A stretch of DNA of 64,000 nucleotides from Oenanthe sinensis (GCA_028671895.1 CM053806.1:18363001-18427000), one strand, 5' to 3'; shown: positions 1 through 11,719, counted from the stretch's first letter. Notes: a model not told the origin generated them from the sequence alone. Numbers and translations are program-made.

Positions 1-1525
1 CCCCTTATCAAAGCTGGTGGTGCACAAATGTTTCCATTTAAACTCGAACCATGGAAATAAGAAATATGTCGACAAAGTGACACGTTAAAAAGATTAATAT
101 ATAATTGTACAAACTGTGAGTATATATACCTTTCTCGGAGTAACAGAGAGAGGGTAGAAGGAAGATAGATACAAATATTGCTGCATAATTAAATACCATA
201 ACTTGTGAATCTCTGCAAATAGACCTAGAGGCTGTTTTGTAACAAGCCATAACCAATAAAGAGAAAATTCAAAGAATGATATTGGAGCATTTGTGTATAT
301 TGTTGTCAAGGTGTAGGCAGTATTATGTGTAGGTGTAGTTAATTTGTGGTGTGTATATATATAGGCGAGTGTGCATACGTTTAACACAAACACATATTTA
401 TTTAAACAAATTAATTTATGAAATACTTAGATAGTAGTTAGAGATGTCAATCCGTATCTGCCCATACTTAGATAGTAGTTAGTGTCTTAGAGAGGTAGCT
501 TGGGAAATGTCAGTATATCTTTTTCCAATATTTAATTTAATCGTGTTCTGTAAAAAAAATATTCTAGTATTCAAAGCATCCAAATATATTACACCAACGC
601 TATCTATGTAGTGATCAGTTGATCACGATAGTATATATCCCAATTTTTTTTTAAATAACATGACATATGTCTTATTTTAATTCATAGCGCCCGGATCTCA
701 TATTATTGTCTCATATTGTTATAAAAAAAATTACAATTGACAATTTTTCATTTCGGACAATTTTTGGGTATATACGTAGCATATATACAAATATATATGC
801 GTGTAATCTTCTGAAAATTTGTTTATATATTATAAAAGTTTGTAAACAAAATTTTTAGATATCATAATTATTTAAAATTTTGTAAATAAATGAATATTTA
901 AGTAACATTTTTATTACAATTCTATAAATAAAATTATTTTTACACTATTTATTTCAAAATTTTATTATAATTCAACAGAATTTAATGAATATTTTCATGA
1001 CTTTCATTATAAAAAAATTATATATATATATTAAGGAAGAATTTATCCAAGTGTAATCGATTGTTAATCCATAAAGTATTCATTTTACATTTCGATTGAT
1101 TTTCGAAAATAAAATTTTCTCCCGTCTTTGACTTTAAAATATTTATAAAAAATCAGAAGTTCTAAATTCAGTCTAGCTACTAGCAGCGATTATGTAATTA
1201 CGGGTCTATTAATACATTATAGTATTAGCCACGGACGTGGAATTATAAGAAAAGGTAACAAATAATTTAATTACTATCTATCTTTAGAAACTGATGTGAA
1301 TTATATCTAACGGTAAAAATCTGTTACATATCCTGAGAAATTGATTGCGAACTATACCTTGTAATTCCTAACATACCTAAAGTCAGAAATCTGTCTACTT
1401 ATCTCAGCCGAAGGAAAAGTATCATCATCATCTCTATATTTTTTTAGCTAAATTGTTTTAAAATTAAATAAGGAAGAAGATTACAGGACACTCCATGCAG
1501 ATTACAAATCCAGGAATATTCTGAC
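1..1525. other. AT-rich intergenic spacer
   Basis: I see no supportable gene here. The short open frames on either strand have no recognisable motif. Minor structure: a 17-bp direct repeat (acttagatagtagttag) at about 425 and 466, and a small palindrome (gtgatca-gt-tgatcac) near 611-626. Confidence 0.6.
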
Positions 1526-1589
1526 ATGGCGCGGAAGTACCCTAGCTCGTTTAGCAAATCAAGTGAAAGAACCAACACGACAAATAATA

Positions 1590-1756
1590 TCCCTAACCAC
1601 TATATCGTAAAGAACATTTGGATGCGAAAAACCTCTATCGAAAAGACATCCATTACGATGTTTCCAGATGTGATACGTGTAACTTGTACCGTGAGTAGGA
1701 GCAGAGCACGAGTTACTAGATTTGGACACCTGGTGTCAATAATTGAAATAAACTGC
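1590..1756 (-). pseudogene. LINE-type zf-RVT remnant, part 2 (interrupted by copia)
   Basis: Read on the minus strand, this stretch continues the reading frame of the zf-RVT-like fragment at 6879-7064 once the copia element and one copy of its 5-bp target duplication are removed. The joined frame runs on for about 50 codons before a stop. It has the hydrophobic and tryptophan-poor look of the region after the zinc-binding motif in plant LINE and 'RNase H-like' ORF2 proteins. No catalytic motif is visible, so identity rests mainly on continuity with the better-preserved part. Seen: frame continuity and shared TSD. Inferred: LINE origin. Confidence 0.4.
1752..1756. repeat. Target-site duplication ACTGC (left copy)
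   Basis: The 5-bp sequence actgc lies immediately left of the 5' LTR and again at 6879-6883, immediately right of the 3' LTR. Five bp is the usual Ty1/copia duplication. Confidence 0.9.
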
Positions 1757-1932
1757 TATTGAATATTAGCTATTTTTTACATTTTTCTTATTTTCCAGTT
1801 AGATGACAGCTAAGCAAAAGTTAGATACAAGCACGTGTCCAGACTAGCACTATATGTAGCAACTCTGTACTCATTCTGAAGATTAAGCAATTACAAGTTC
1901 TTGATCTTCAATGGCGATCACATGAATTAACA
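1757..1932 (+). repeat. 5' LTR of copia element 1
   Basis: 176 bp, matching 6703-6878 except for two substitutions. It begins TATTGAATATT and ends ATTAACA. The left edge is set by the TSD (ACTGC) and the right edge by the PBS, which follows directly. Confidence 0.95.
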
Positions 1933-1944
1933 TGGTATCAGAGC
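1933..1944 (+). promoter_or_regulatory. Primer-binding site (initiator-Met tRNA)
   Basis: TGGTATCAGAGC directly follows the 5' LTR. It is the standard plant copia PBS, complementary to the 3' end of tRNA-iMet, and primes minus-strand DNA synthesis. Confidence 0.95.
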
Positions 1945-2337
1945 GTCTTTATGTGATCGATCCGTTTATACTCGCTGTATCTCTCGATTACAGGTGTTTC
2001 ATTTCAATCTCTTACTCGAATCTCGTTATCTCGAATCTCGATCTTTTCTCTGTATGTATCTTGAAGATTACGTCTGAATATACTTACACAGAGTTGTATG
2101 TAATCATAATTGATGTTCGATACTGTTTTTTTCTTCATGATTCTAAGTGAAATTCACGATTGTTGATTCGATATTGTTGATTGATTCTCTTCCGCATTGC
2201 GTTTCATTTTTTTCTCTTTGTGAAATCTCCTTTGTGACATTTCTCTGTGAAATTTCTTTGTGCGATCTCTGTGAGAGTTTGTTGTGCAAGATATTAGTTG
2301 ATTTTCTATAGTTTCTGTGAAACAAAGTGTTATTACG

Positions 2338-5300
2338 ATGGTTGATGGATTAGGTTCTGGATCTGGAAATGTTTAGAATAGGTCATTTCATCAAACAGGT
2401 CAGGATCCAACTAGTGTGTATTACATTCATCCATCAGATGCTAATACATCACAGCTGGTATCTTTCAAGTTTAATGGCAGTGGTTACAGCAATTGGAAAA
2501 GGTCTATTATGCTTAGTTTATCTGCAAAGAATAAACTAGATTTTGTTGATGGTACTATAGTTAAACCTGATGTTAGTGCCACTGAATACAAAGTCTGGGA
2601 AAGGTGTAATGACTTGGTTTCCTCATGGTTGTTGAACAATTTAGATGATTCTATTGCCAAGAGTGTCTTATTTTTTAAAACTGCAAGAGAGATTTGGATT
2701 GACTTGGAGGATAGATTTGGTTATGCTTCTATGACTCAGGTGTTTTCACTTGAACAACAATTATCTGATCTTAATCAAGGTGCTAAGAGTGTCTCAGATT
2801 TTTTCACTGAAATCAAGAGTTTGTGGGATGCTATGGGTGATGTGAATCCTCTTCCCTCATGCACTTGCAACAAGTGTACTTGTAATGTCACACAGAAGAT
2901 TTATCAAATGCAGCAGGATCAGAAGCTGTTGCAGTTTATGATGAAGCTTAATGAAAAGTTTGCCACTGTGAGGGGTAACATACTCATGCAACATCCTCTC
3001 CCTAGCTTATCTAATGCTTTCCGGGTATTTTCTCAGGAGGAAAGACATCAGGAATTGTCTCATATCACTAATCAGACCGAGTCTCTTGCTTTTATGGCTG
3101 ATAACAAGAGGGGTTTTGATAATAATTCACAGAGGAACTTCAAGTCTACCTATCCCAAACAAGGAGTTGGATTCAACAAAGGCAGCAATACATCTACCAC
3201 TGGTTTTAAGAAAGGTGGAACATATGTTTGTACTCATTGCAAAATGCCAGGTCATACTGTTGACAGGTGCTTCAAAATTCATGGATATCCTCCAAATTTC
3301 AAGAGCTTTAAGGACAGAAAATTAGCTGCAGCCTGCACTACAAGCACTGAACAGCCCGATGACAAATCTGATAGTACCAATTCAATCTATGTGGCACAAT
3401 ATCAGCAACTCATGGCACTTCTTACTAAGCAGTCTCAGACTTCTCAGGACATTCCTGAACATGCTTTACTAGCTGGTAAGGTTTGTTTGTTAGCAAACAA
3501 TGTTTCTAAGTCTAGTTGGTTGATTGACAGTGGTGCCACTGATCATATCTGTTCTGACTTGAGTCTTTTTCTTACTTACAAGCCTGTTTCTAGCCCTAAT
3601 GATTACATAGTGGTACCTGATGGAAGGCAAATTCAAATTCTTCATATTGGGTCTGTTCAAGTACATCAGGACATGCTTCTCCATGATGTTTTACATATTC
3701 CAAACTTTCAGTATAACTTGATTTCAGTCCAGAGACTATGTAAAGACATGAAATGTTCAGTTTATTTCAATGTTGATGAGTGTGTGTTGCAGGACCTTTT
3801 GCAGAAAAGGCCACCACTTCTTCTTGGTAGCTTACAAGGAGGGCTGTATGGGACTTCAAGGACAGGTGCAGAGCAGTTTCTCAAGAAGACTCTCCTGGCA
3901 ACTCAAGAAGATCTCAGTATTTGGCATCTAAGATTAGCTCATCTTCCTTTTCCCAAATTAAGAATGATACCTGCATTGTCAGGGTTAAAGAATAACTCAC
4001 ATGAGTTAGTTTGTCAAATATGTCCTCTTGCTAAACAAACAAGAACTTCTTTTCCTCATAGTAGTATAAAGACCACTGGTCCCTTTGAGTTGATACATGT
4101 TGATGTATGGGGGCCATACAAGATTAAATCTCATAATGGCTATAATCAGTTTCTTACTATTGTGGATGATTTCAGTCGATTTACTTGGGTGCATCTACTT
4201 AACAGTAGAACTGAATGTGTTCAAATTATGTTGGATTTCTTTACACATGTTGAAACTCAATACAAAACAAAGGTTCAGATAGTAAGGTCAGACAATGCTC
4301 CAGAACTAGGTCAAGGTTTGATGAAAGAGTTGTACTTACAAAGAGGTATTATTCACCAAACTAGTTGCAGTCACACTCCACAACAGAATGGTGTTGTGGA
4401 GAGGAAGCATAGGCACTTACTTGAGTCTGCTAGATCTTTATTTTTCCAGTCCAAACTACCTGATAAGTATTGGAGTGAATGCATACTTTGTGCTACTTAT
4501 TTGATTAACAGAACACCACTGCAAAACATCCACCATCAGACTCCTCACTATAGATTAATGGGTTTTGATTCATATTTAGACCATCTCAAGGTATTTGGTT
4601 GTCTCTGCTATGCTTCTACCAGCCCTGCTCATAGAGGCAAATTTGATCCTAAAGTTGTTGCTTGTGCTTTTCTTGGTTACTCTGTCACCCAAAAAGGCTA
4701 TAAGGTACTGGACTTTACTACTGGCATATTATTTGTTTCTCGCGATGTGGTTTTTCATGAGCATCACTTTCCATTTCACACACATTCTAGGCCTACTTTG
4801 TTTCCTACTGCAGTGTATTTACCATCTGTTACTACTTCTTATTTTGATGATGAGAATTTTTCTGCACCACCTGTGTTTGACTTATCTTCTGATATTTTTT
4901 CTCAACCTGATGTTGGTTCTCCTACATTTTTTCCGAATGTTAGTGATTCTACTCAATCTAGTGCCTCTCATCAGTCCACTACTGATTCCACTTCACTTGT
5001 TCATGATCTGAGCCACAACCCTATTGTTTCCACTAAATCTATCAGAAAATCAACTAGAGCACATAAAACTCCCACTTACTTGTCTTCATATCATTGCAAC
5101 AATGTTTCTTCACCTACTCACTGGTGTAATTTGGTTCAATCTCCACCATTTCCTATTTGTTCTATTAAAGAACCTAGTTCTTATCAAGAGGCAGCCTCAA
5201 ATCCTCTCTGGATTGCAGCTATGAAATCTGAGATTCAAGCTTTACATGATAATCATACTTGGGATTTAGTTCCCTTGCCTGCAGGAAAGAAAGCCATTGG

Positions 5301-6696
5301 TTCTAAATGGGTTTATAAAGTCAAACTTAAGTCTGATGGTAGCCTAGAAAGGTGTAAAGCTCAGCTCGTTGCTAAAGGGTTCAACCAGAAGTATCTTATT
5401 GATTATGAGGAGACCTTTTCTCCGGTGGTAAAAATGAGTACAGTTAGAGTTTTGTTATCCTTGGCTGCTTCCAAACATTGGCATCTACATCAACTTGATG
5501 TCAATAATGCTTTTTTGCATGGCATTTTGAAAGAGGTGGTCTACATGAAAGTCCCTGATGGCATTGATAATCCATTGAATTTGGTTTGTTTACTTAGAAA
5601 GTCTCTTTATGGTCTTAAGCAAGCCTCTAGAGAATGGCATGCTAAATTAGTTGAGGAACTTCTCTATCTGGGATATACTCAATCCAAAAATGATTACAGT
5701 CTCTTTCTTAAACACCAGAATGGTAAAGTTTGTCTAGTAGCTGTTTATGTAGACGATGTCATTTTGACTGGTGATGATAATCTAGCTATTCAGGAGCTTA
5801 AGTCACATTTGGATGCTAAGTTTGGTATTAAGGATCTAGGTTTACTTCATTATTTCCTAGGTCTTGAAGTTAGTCATACATCGAATGGGATTGTGCTTTG
5901 TCAGCAGAAATTTACTAAAGAAGTTTTACTAGACTGTGGACTTGATTTGTCTGTTCCAGCTTGCACTCCCTTTCCTTTACACCTGAAATTGTCTCAAGAT
6001 GACGGTGAGTTGTTATCTACCCCAGAAGTTTACAGGTCCTTGGTTGGTAAATTGAATTATCTTACCAATACCAGGCCCGATCTTTCCTACACAGTCCAAA
6101 CCTTAAGTCAATTTATGCATGCTCCTCGACGTCCTCATTTTGATGCTCTTCATCATACTCTTCGCTATTTAGCTGCTACTGTCACACAAGGGATTCTACT
6201 GCGTGCTTCCGACCAACTCCAGTTGCAGGCCTTTTCTGATGCTGACTGGGCTTCTTGCATTGATTCTCGCCGGTCTATTACTGGCTATATTTTGTTGTTG
6301 GGTAACTCCCCTATTACTTGGAAATCCAAGAAACAAAGCACTGTGTCTCGTTCTTCTGCCGAGGCTGAGTATAGAGCCATGGCGTCTGCTGCTGCAGAGG
6401 TTACTTGGGTAGTCCGTCTTCTAGAAGAGTTGGGTGTTTCTCACCTTAAGCCTGTCACATTACATTGTGACAATCAATCTGCATTGTATATTGCCAAGAA
6501 CCCTGTCTTTCATGAGCGTACGAAACACATCGAGATTGATTGCCATTTCACTCGTGATAAAGTCATGGAGGGCCTTATTCAGCTCACTTATCTCCCTACT
6601 CGTTCTCAGCTTGCTGATGTTTTCACCAAAATTTCACCTTCTTCGCAATTTTCCGAGTTGTTGTCCAAGTTGGGCGTGCTTACACTCTCAACTTGA
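2338..6696 (+). CDS. Ty1/copia gag-pol polyprotein (one in-frame stop near the start)
   Basis: Single polyprotein frame. The likely start is the ATG at 2338, in frame with the body, but a TAG at 2374-2376 (codon 13) interrupts it; the frame is then open from 2377 to the stop at 6694-6696. Numbering residues from the codon at 2416 (1426 codons): gag N-terminus with a YSNWK motif near 25-30; CCHC zinc knuckle C272-x2-C275-x4-H280-x4-C285; aspartic protease DSGA at D371; GAG-pre-integrase IWHLRLAH; integrase D563, D626, E662, with exactly 35 residues between the last two; reverse transcriptase with YVDD at 1111-1114; RNase H with DADW at 1275 and AEAEYRAM near 1316. It encodes the virus-like-particle, processing, integration and cDNA-synthesis functions. 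The nonsense codon probably blocks full-length gag translation unless a downstream start or readthrough is used. Every catalytic motif I checked is intact. Confidence 0.96.
2374..2376 (+). other. Nonsense codon near gag start
   Basis: TAG in frame between the ATG at 2338 and the open gag-pol body. It is the only stop before 6694 in that frame. Whether it inactivates the element depends on whether 2338 is the true start. Confidence 0.8.
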
Positions 6697-6702
6697 GGGG
6701 GG
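6695..6702 (+). other. Polypurine tract of copia element 1
   Basis: GAGGGGGG ends exactly one base before the 3' LTR at 6703. It overlaps the gag-pol stop codon. It is the plus-strand primer site and independently fixes the LTR start at TATTG. Confidence 0.9.
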
Positions 6703-6878
6703 TATTGAATATTAGCTATTTTTTACATTTTTCTTATTTTCCAGTTAGATGACAACTAAGCAAAAGTTAGTTACAAGCACGTGTCCAGACTAGCACTATA
6801 TGTAGCAACTCTGTACTCATTCTGAAGATTAAGCAATTACAAGTTCTTGATCTTCAATGGCGATCACATGAATTAACA
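6703..6878 (+). repeat. 3' LTR of copia element 1
   Basis: 176 bp, the partner of 1757-1932. The two differences are at the 53rd and 69th bases of the LTR (G/A and A/T). It is followed by the TSD ACTGC at 6879-6883. Confidence 0.95.
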
Positions 6879-7064
6879 ACTGCATCCATGTGTGGCATGT
6901 CCGGAGGGAGGTTGTTTCAAATGTAGACAACAGACGGCGTAGAATGGCGGTGGAGTGTGGACAATGAAGCAGAAGATGATCCAAAGATTCCTCCCCGCAA
7001 TACAAAGCAGGCATTGCTTTGAGGAGATTAAACCATACCATTGAAGTCGATTTTGAGTACTCAA
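6879..7064 (-). pseudogene. LINE-type zf-RVT (reverse-transcriptase zinc-binding) remnant, part 1
   Basis: The minus-strand frame reads MVWFNLLKAMPALYCGEES then LDHLLLHCPHS. This is the pattern of the zinc-binding domain at the C-terminus of plant LINE ORF2 and related reverse-transcriptase proteins (C..CG..E..DHLLLHC). The usual first Cys pair is degraded: an Ala-Leu pair stands where a Cys is expected. No RT or endonuclease domain is present. The copia element inserted into this fragment, whose frame continues at 1590-1756. It is a dead fragment of an older element. Confidence 0.6.
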
Positions 7065-8059
7065 TTCTTGATTACGTGTATATGAGTCGAGGGGTTGGTA
7101 TATCTATTTTGCTAACCAAATCAGGGCCATATAAAATGTACTTAACAACAACAATAATAAGAGTAGCCTGAGGTGTCGCACGGCGTTTTAATCAAAAGAA
7201 TTTTTTACGCAATCCATACTTTTTTATGACCAGAAATTGTTTCTGGTCATTTATGCCACATTCTGTGGTCGAATGCGACCAGAAAAAATTAAAACAATTT
7301 GAAAAAGTAATTTACAAGTCTTATAATACCAATTAGAATTTATTTTAAATATCTATTTTCCCGGGATGGATCAATCTTCTTTTTTCATTAGCAGGAATGT
7401 CACGCATGATCGAATCTAATTTATAAAATTCTTTTTTGAAAAATGCTAGAGACCCCAAAAATTATTCTAAAATTTATTTCAAATGCTGAATTGTTATCTG
7501 TGTAATTGATAATTTTTCTATAATAATATAAGACTCTGCATGCATACATATGCGTACACAAATTAAAACAAGTAATATGTCATGCCATTGGGGAAAAAAT
7601 TGGTATAACTTTTGGATATATGCATTCAATTTTACCTGCTCCGGATTCATATATTTTGATTAAAATTTGGTCAAAATTTGAGATTTTTTTAGTTCTTGTA
7701 TTTTATAAGTTGTTTCTCAATCATTTCACATACAAAGGCAAAGGGCAATAAACAGTGGATATATTTTTAGCCAAAATTTCTGATTCTGATAAAGGTATAA
7801 TTGGGTATAAATTTTTGAAAAAAGGTAGGATTATATAAAAGAAAAACGTAAATGGTAGAGTGATACGATTTTTTTATGTAAGGATTTATATGTCTAAATG
7901 AACATATTTAGAGAACTGAAGTGTTAAAACCCTTTACAAATATTAAATGTAAAATTAAGTTACTAACTTTATAATCTCACTTATTTGAGGCATATGTTTT
8001 AGAAATTGAACTGTTGCTAAACACATCTCTTCGTGACTTTAAGTTGCTTTACTCTGTGT
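7065..8059. other. Intergenic spacer with small hairpin
   Basis: AT-rich, no gene. A perfect-armed hairpin (gaccagaaa-ttg-tttctggtc) lies at about 7228-7248, and the same gaccaga word recurs near 7277. This may be the edge of a small transposon, but I see no matching second terminus. Around 7443, aaatgctagagacccc resembles the ends of the agtaatgctag MITE family seen elsewhere in the window. Confidence 0.4.
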
Positions 8060-8312
8060 TTACGAATTATGATCCAGTGCTGCTGCGCTGCCTGAAAGGT
8101 AGAGCATTTGTGCTTGCAGATCCTCCGCTTTGTGTTGTTCAGGCGTAGAATGAAGAATAAAAGATACACAACCTACGGAAGACGAGAAAATTCACTAGCT
8201 CTATTCCATTTTATGGTAATCTAGTGTAAGTGTTTGTAAAACAGAGCAGACAGTAGCTGAATCAAGTCCACTCGAGGAGCACGGACTAGAGACGTCGTCT
8301 GCCTTTAATCAC
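8060..8312 (-). pseudogene. Unrecognised coding remnant (C-terminal end?)
   Basis: Two minus-strand stretches lie in one frame. Upstream, about 8210-8312 encodes a Ser-rich segment (ADDVSSPCSSSGLDSATVCS...). Downstream, about 8060-8165 encodes ...EQHKAEDLQAQMLYLSGSA...DHNS followed by a TAA stop. Three stop codons lie between them, so if this was one exon it is broken; an intron with an acceptor after ccgtag is possible, but I see no GT donor. Base composition is far less AT-rich than the surroundings, which suggests former coding sequence. I do not recognise the family. Confidence 0.25.
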
Positions 8313-9150
8313 AATTCACAGGAAAGAGGTTATAGATGACATCGCCATTCGCCAACAGAAAACTCTCTCCATCTCTAATCAACAAAGAGGAAATTGCTCT
8401 ATTAAGAGTCCACAGATAAACGTGGTTTCTAACATTCGACAAGTTGAAACAAGTGTGATCTCTTAAATTGTCTAAAAATAGATATTAGACTGAGGATTTT
8501 TCATCCTCGCGTTGGAACACTAGCCAACTATGGAAAACACATAAAGAAGCTGTCCAGGCTTAGATGTAACGTGGAAAAGAAAATTCTGCAAGATCAAAAC
8601 TTTTACGATACACAAAGACTTGCTGACAAGACAGCAACATAAATACATAACAAAATATACGACTATATGAGGTTGCATAATATATCATCATAGTTTTGAC
8701 TGCTGAATCTAGTTTAATTCCATCTTCACAACAATCTTCTTCATCTACCTCTTGCTAAAGGAAAAATAAGCTATCACATTCACTTGAGGGTGTTTCCTTT
8801 GATTTTATTGTACATTTATACTTAACTTTTAACTTGAGACAGATAACCAGACTGTTAATTTGTTATTCCTAATTTCATTTATATATTTCTCTGTGGTATA
8901 AATATGATCATACACGTTCTGGATCCAAGTTTTTAAGACATTTATATGCAACAACACTTACTATAAAATCTCCGATATGATCGTGGGCTGCTTAGGTGTG
9001 TGCTCTTGTGATCAGCATTTCAGCACTTCATTCCCACACTAGCTACTTGCACAGAATAGTCACAAAATTCATGCAACTTAAATTTTGTACTCAAGAGTCT
9101 AACATATGCTAGGCTATAGCCAATATCCAAGAACACCAAGACATAACAAT
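8313..9150. other. Spacer
   Basis: No gene or mobile-element structure I can support. The first ~250 bases are moderately GC-rich like the adjacent remnant and may be part of the same decayed gene. Confidence 0.4.
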
Positions 9151-9159
9151 AAGTTTTGT

Positions 9160-9342
9160 TAGTAATGCTAGAGGTCCTAGAGTAGGTGCCAGATTTTTTC
9201 TCAAATGATGTGGAATTGTTGTATATGTGTGAATCCACGGGTTCTTATTATCAATTATGCTATAACCATTAACCAATAAAAATCTGCCAAGTGTAATTTG
9301 GGAAATATTTAACGAACGGATTCGGAAAATCTAGCGACATTT
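9160..9342. repeat. Probable MITE of the agtaatgctag family
   Basis: The left edge (agtaatgctagaggtcc) resembles the terminus of the well-defined MITE at 35781-35992. The right edge near aatctagcgacat is a weak inverted match. No clear target duplication is visible, so the boundaries are approximate. Confidence 0.35.
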
Positions 9343-11137
9343 AGCTATAACAGATATCAGATACATTTTCTCCTCCCCTTTTTCTTTTCTAAAGTTTTTG
9401 GGGCTAAGCTAGAGTATAGGATTGGGCTACTCTTGTCCATTACTTCAAACTTCTGGTGGTGGGCTCAGCATATCTAAGAATTAGCCCCAAATCAAGGACA
9501 AATGCAGCACGATATCTTTTCCAGTCAATTACTCACTATTAGCTTAGAACTTGTACACCCTTTTTCCCTTAATAACAAGAGGCGGAGATTAAATGTAAAA
9601 ATGGAAATATTATAAGTTCTCAAATTAGTTATTACCGAAAACACAAATCACCTCCTATGGTACAACAAATCACCAGTTGTGATAGTAAACCCATGGGCGG
9701 TGAAGTTGCGTTCACTTGGATGGAATGAAATTTATTTTATAATTTTTGTTTCTTCCTTCATTGCTTTCCAAATAATTTAAACTAGATTTCTAACCCATCA
9801 TTTTTGAAAAAAATGTTTCATTCTCCTCTATCCTCATTTTCCGTTCAATCTTCTATCATAAAAAAAAATTACTCTCTCATGTTTGTTCACTTCTCCCCTA
9901 CTTTCCTTTCTTTGTTCAGATTTTTCATTTCATTCTCTCAACAATCATTCCTACCAAGTGAACACAACCTAAGAGTACAATCCACCAGAATCATTGAATT
10001 AATCGATAATAAATGATTGTGATGAGTTTTAAGTTTTTCGTTTAATTGTAATAATTCTATACATATCAATTTTCATCCGTAAATTTGATAAGAACAAGCT
10101 ACAGGCCGAGTACCAGTGCCCATGTAGGCCACAATGGCACAATGTCTTCTTGCAAACTCTTAAAGCCCTCTAGTGTCCCTCTCTCCATAAAATCCATCCA
10201 AGACTTGTCTATGAATGATAACGATGACTCTATGAATATATTGGTTTTTAGGCCACAGTCATGTGGCTCTTAACTGAAGACTCTAATAGAAGTACTGTAA
10301 GTAATAAGAGCATTATGTACTAGTATTACACTTTATAAATCTTAAGTAACTTAAGCTTAATCACATAGCTCCCTAGCTAGCTAGTATCCTTAATTTCCCT
10401 CACTAAAATCTATGTTCGATACTGCATTTTCAGTACCCGATCGACTTTGATAAATTCAAAATAAATTGCAATAGCAATTGGAGACAAAAATAGTATTGCA
10501 TGTACTTTTAGTTATGCACATATATGTATAGACATAGTTGTACAGAAATTGAGTATTCAGATTTTGTACGAACCAATAATGCAATTTGGCCGCGTTTGAC
10601 AGTAGAATGTAACCATCATCCTTCAGGGAATTCAACCAAGGAACATGGATGCATGAGATATATCATCATCATCATTCATCACAGTTCACAATTACAAATA
10701 GAAATTGACAGAGTTTTTCAATCTCTTCTTTTATTTGGAAGGCTAATGAATTTTTGACAATAACAAAACATTCATCGTTTTCTACTAGTAACATGGAAGT
10801 GTCAATAGTGCTTCATCATAGATTCGATGACAGGATGATAATCTTCGATGTTTTGTGTCATTTCGAATCATCAGATTATCTGAAATGATTTATATAAAAA
10901 ATTCGTAATATTTTTTAAAATCTGTAAATTTCATACGCGAATATTTGTCGTAAACATCCCATATATAGTTGAAAACGAGATACCGAAATTGAGTAGCCAA
11001 GTTAATTTAATTCGAAAACCATACCCTATAAAAATGCATAGTATTATTGATAGAGAGTTTAGGAATCAACACATGGGCTGTTTAGTTCCGTGGCAAAGTC
11101 ATGTTTAAGTTGATTGAATAGAAATAAAGAGAATACT
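9343..11137. other. Intergenic spacer
   Basis: No supportable gene. The small open frames at 9804-10016, 10085-10273 and 10524-10757 lack family motifs, good coding composition or splice context. A short ATC trinucleotide run lies near 10661-10673. Confidence 0.5.
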
Positions 11138-11719
11138 TCTAATGTTCACGAACATACCCGAGTCGAACTTTGTCCTAAAGAGGTTGAACTTAACTTATTT
11201 TTTTCTCACGAACCGAGCCGAGTCGAATTTTCTTATCGCACAAAAAATGTTTTCGAGCTCGAGTTCGAGTTCGTTAATAAATCAAGAAGCACTAGAGCTT
11301 TTATCGCACAAAAACGAGCCGAACCGAGATCAAGCCCTTAACGAACAGCTCGCGAACGGTTAAGTTTTACATGAAAAAAGGTTCAAACCCACTTGACCCA
11401 ACTAATTATTGATTTTTGACTCAACTCGATATTAAATTTTAATATATTATCCCAAATGATTCACATATTAAATATTTGAATTATAATTTTAAACTTAAAA
11501 CGCTAGAAATATTATAAAATATTCAAGATATGTTATATTTTTTTTCGAATTTTAACGAGTCGAACGAGCTCGAGCCGAGTCGAGCAGAACATACTAAAAC
11601 CTCGGCTCGAGCTCGTTTTCTTAATGAACACATTTTTGTGTTCGAACTCGAGTTTTAAACGAACAGAACCGATCGAACCCTTAATGAGCCGAGCTCGAGC
11701 TTGTTCATGAACCGCCCTA
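11138..11719. mobile_element. Degenerate hAT-like non-autonomous element rich in cgagctcg words
   Basis: Dense repetition of cgagtcga, gagctcgag and gttcgag words brackets an AT-rich core, in the same overall style as the better-defined elements at 16385 and 39255. The right end (ccgccctac) looks like a hAT-type terminus. The left end is not clearly preserved and I find no 8-bp duplication. The open frames here are by-products of the repeat. Confidence 0.5.

Larger units (their letters stand above)
1757..6878 (+). mobile_element. Complete Ty1/copia LTR retrotransposon
   Basis: A 5122-bp element with two 176-bp LTRs (1757-1932 and 6703-6878), a primer-binding site, one gag-pol frame, a polypurine tract and a 5-bp TSD (ACTGC). 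The domain order gag, zinc knuckle, protease, integrase, reverse transcriptase, RNase H is that of Ty1/copia. The LTRs differ at only two positions (about 1.1%), so the insertion is recent. At the commonly assumed plant rate of 1.3e-8 per site per year this is about 0.4 million years, which is inference. The LTR ends are TA...CA rather than TG...CA. The only obvious coding lesion is one nonsense codon near the gag start. Confidence 0.97.

Noticed and set aside
38..393. Minus-strand open frames at the left edge
   Set aside because: Two overlapping frames, no domain, AT-rich composition and no splice or promoter context. Chance.
1526..1762. Plus-strand open frame just before the first LTR
   Set aside because: Its end runs into the LTR and the strand is opposite to the LINE remnant. 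No motif.
11114..11363. Overlapping plus-strand frames rich in Glu/Arg/Ser
   Set aside because: They are translations of the cgagtcga word array in a hAT-like element, not a gene.
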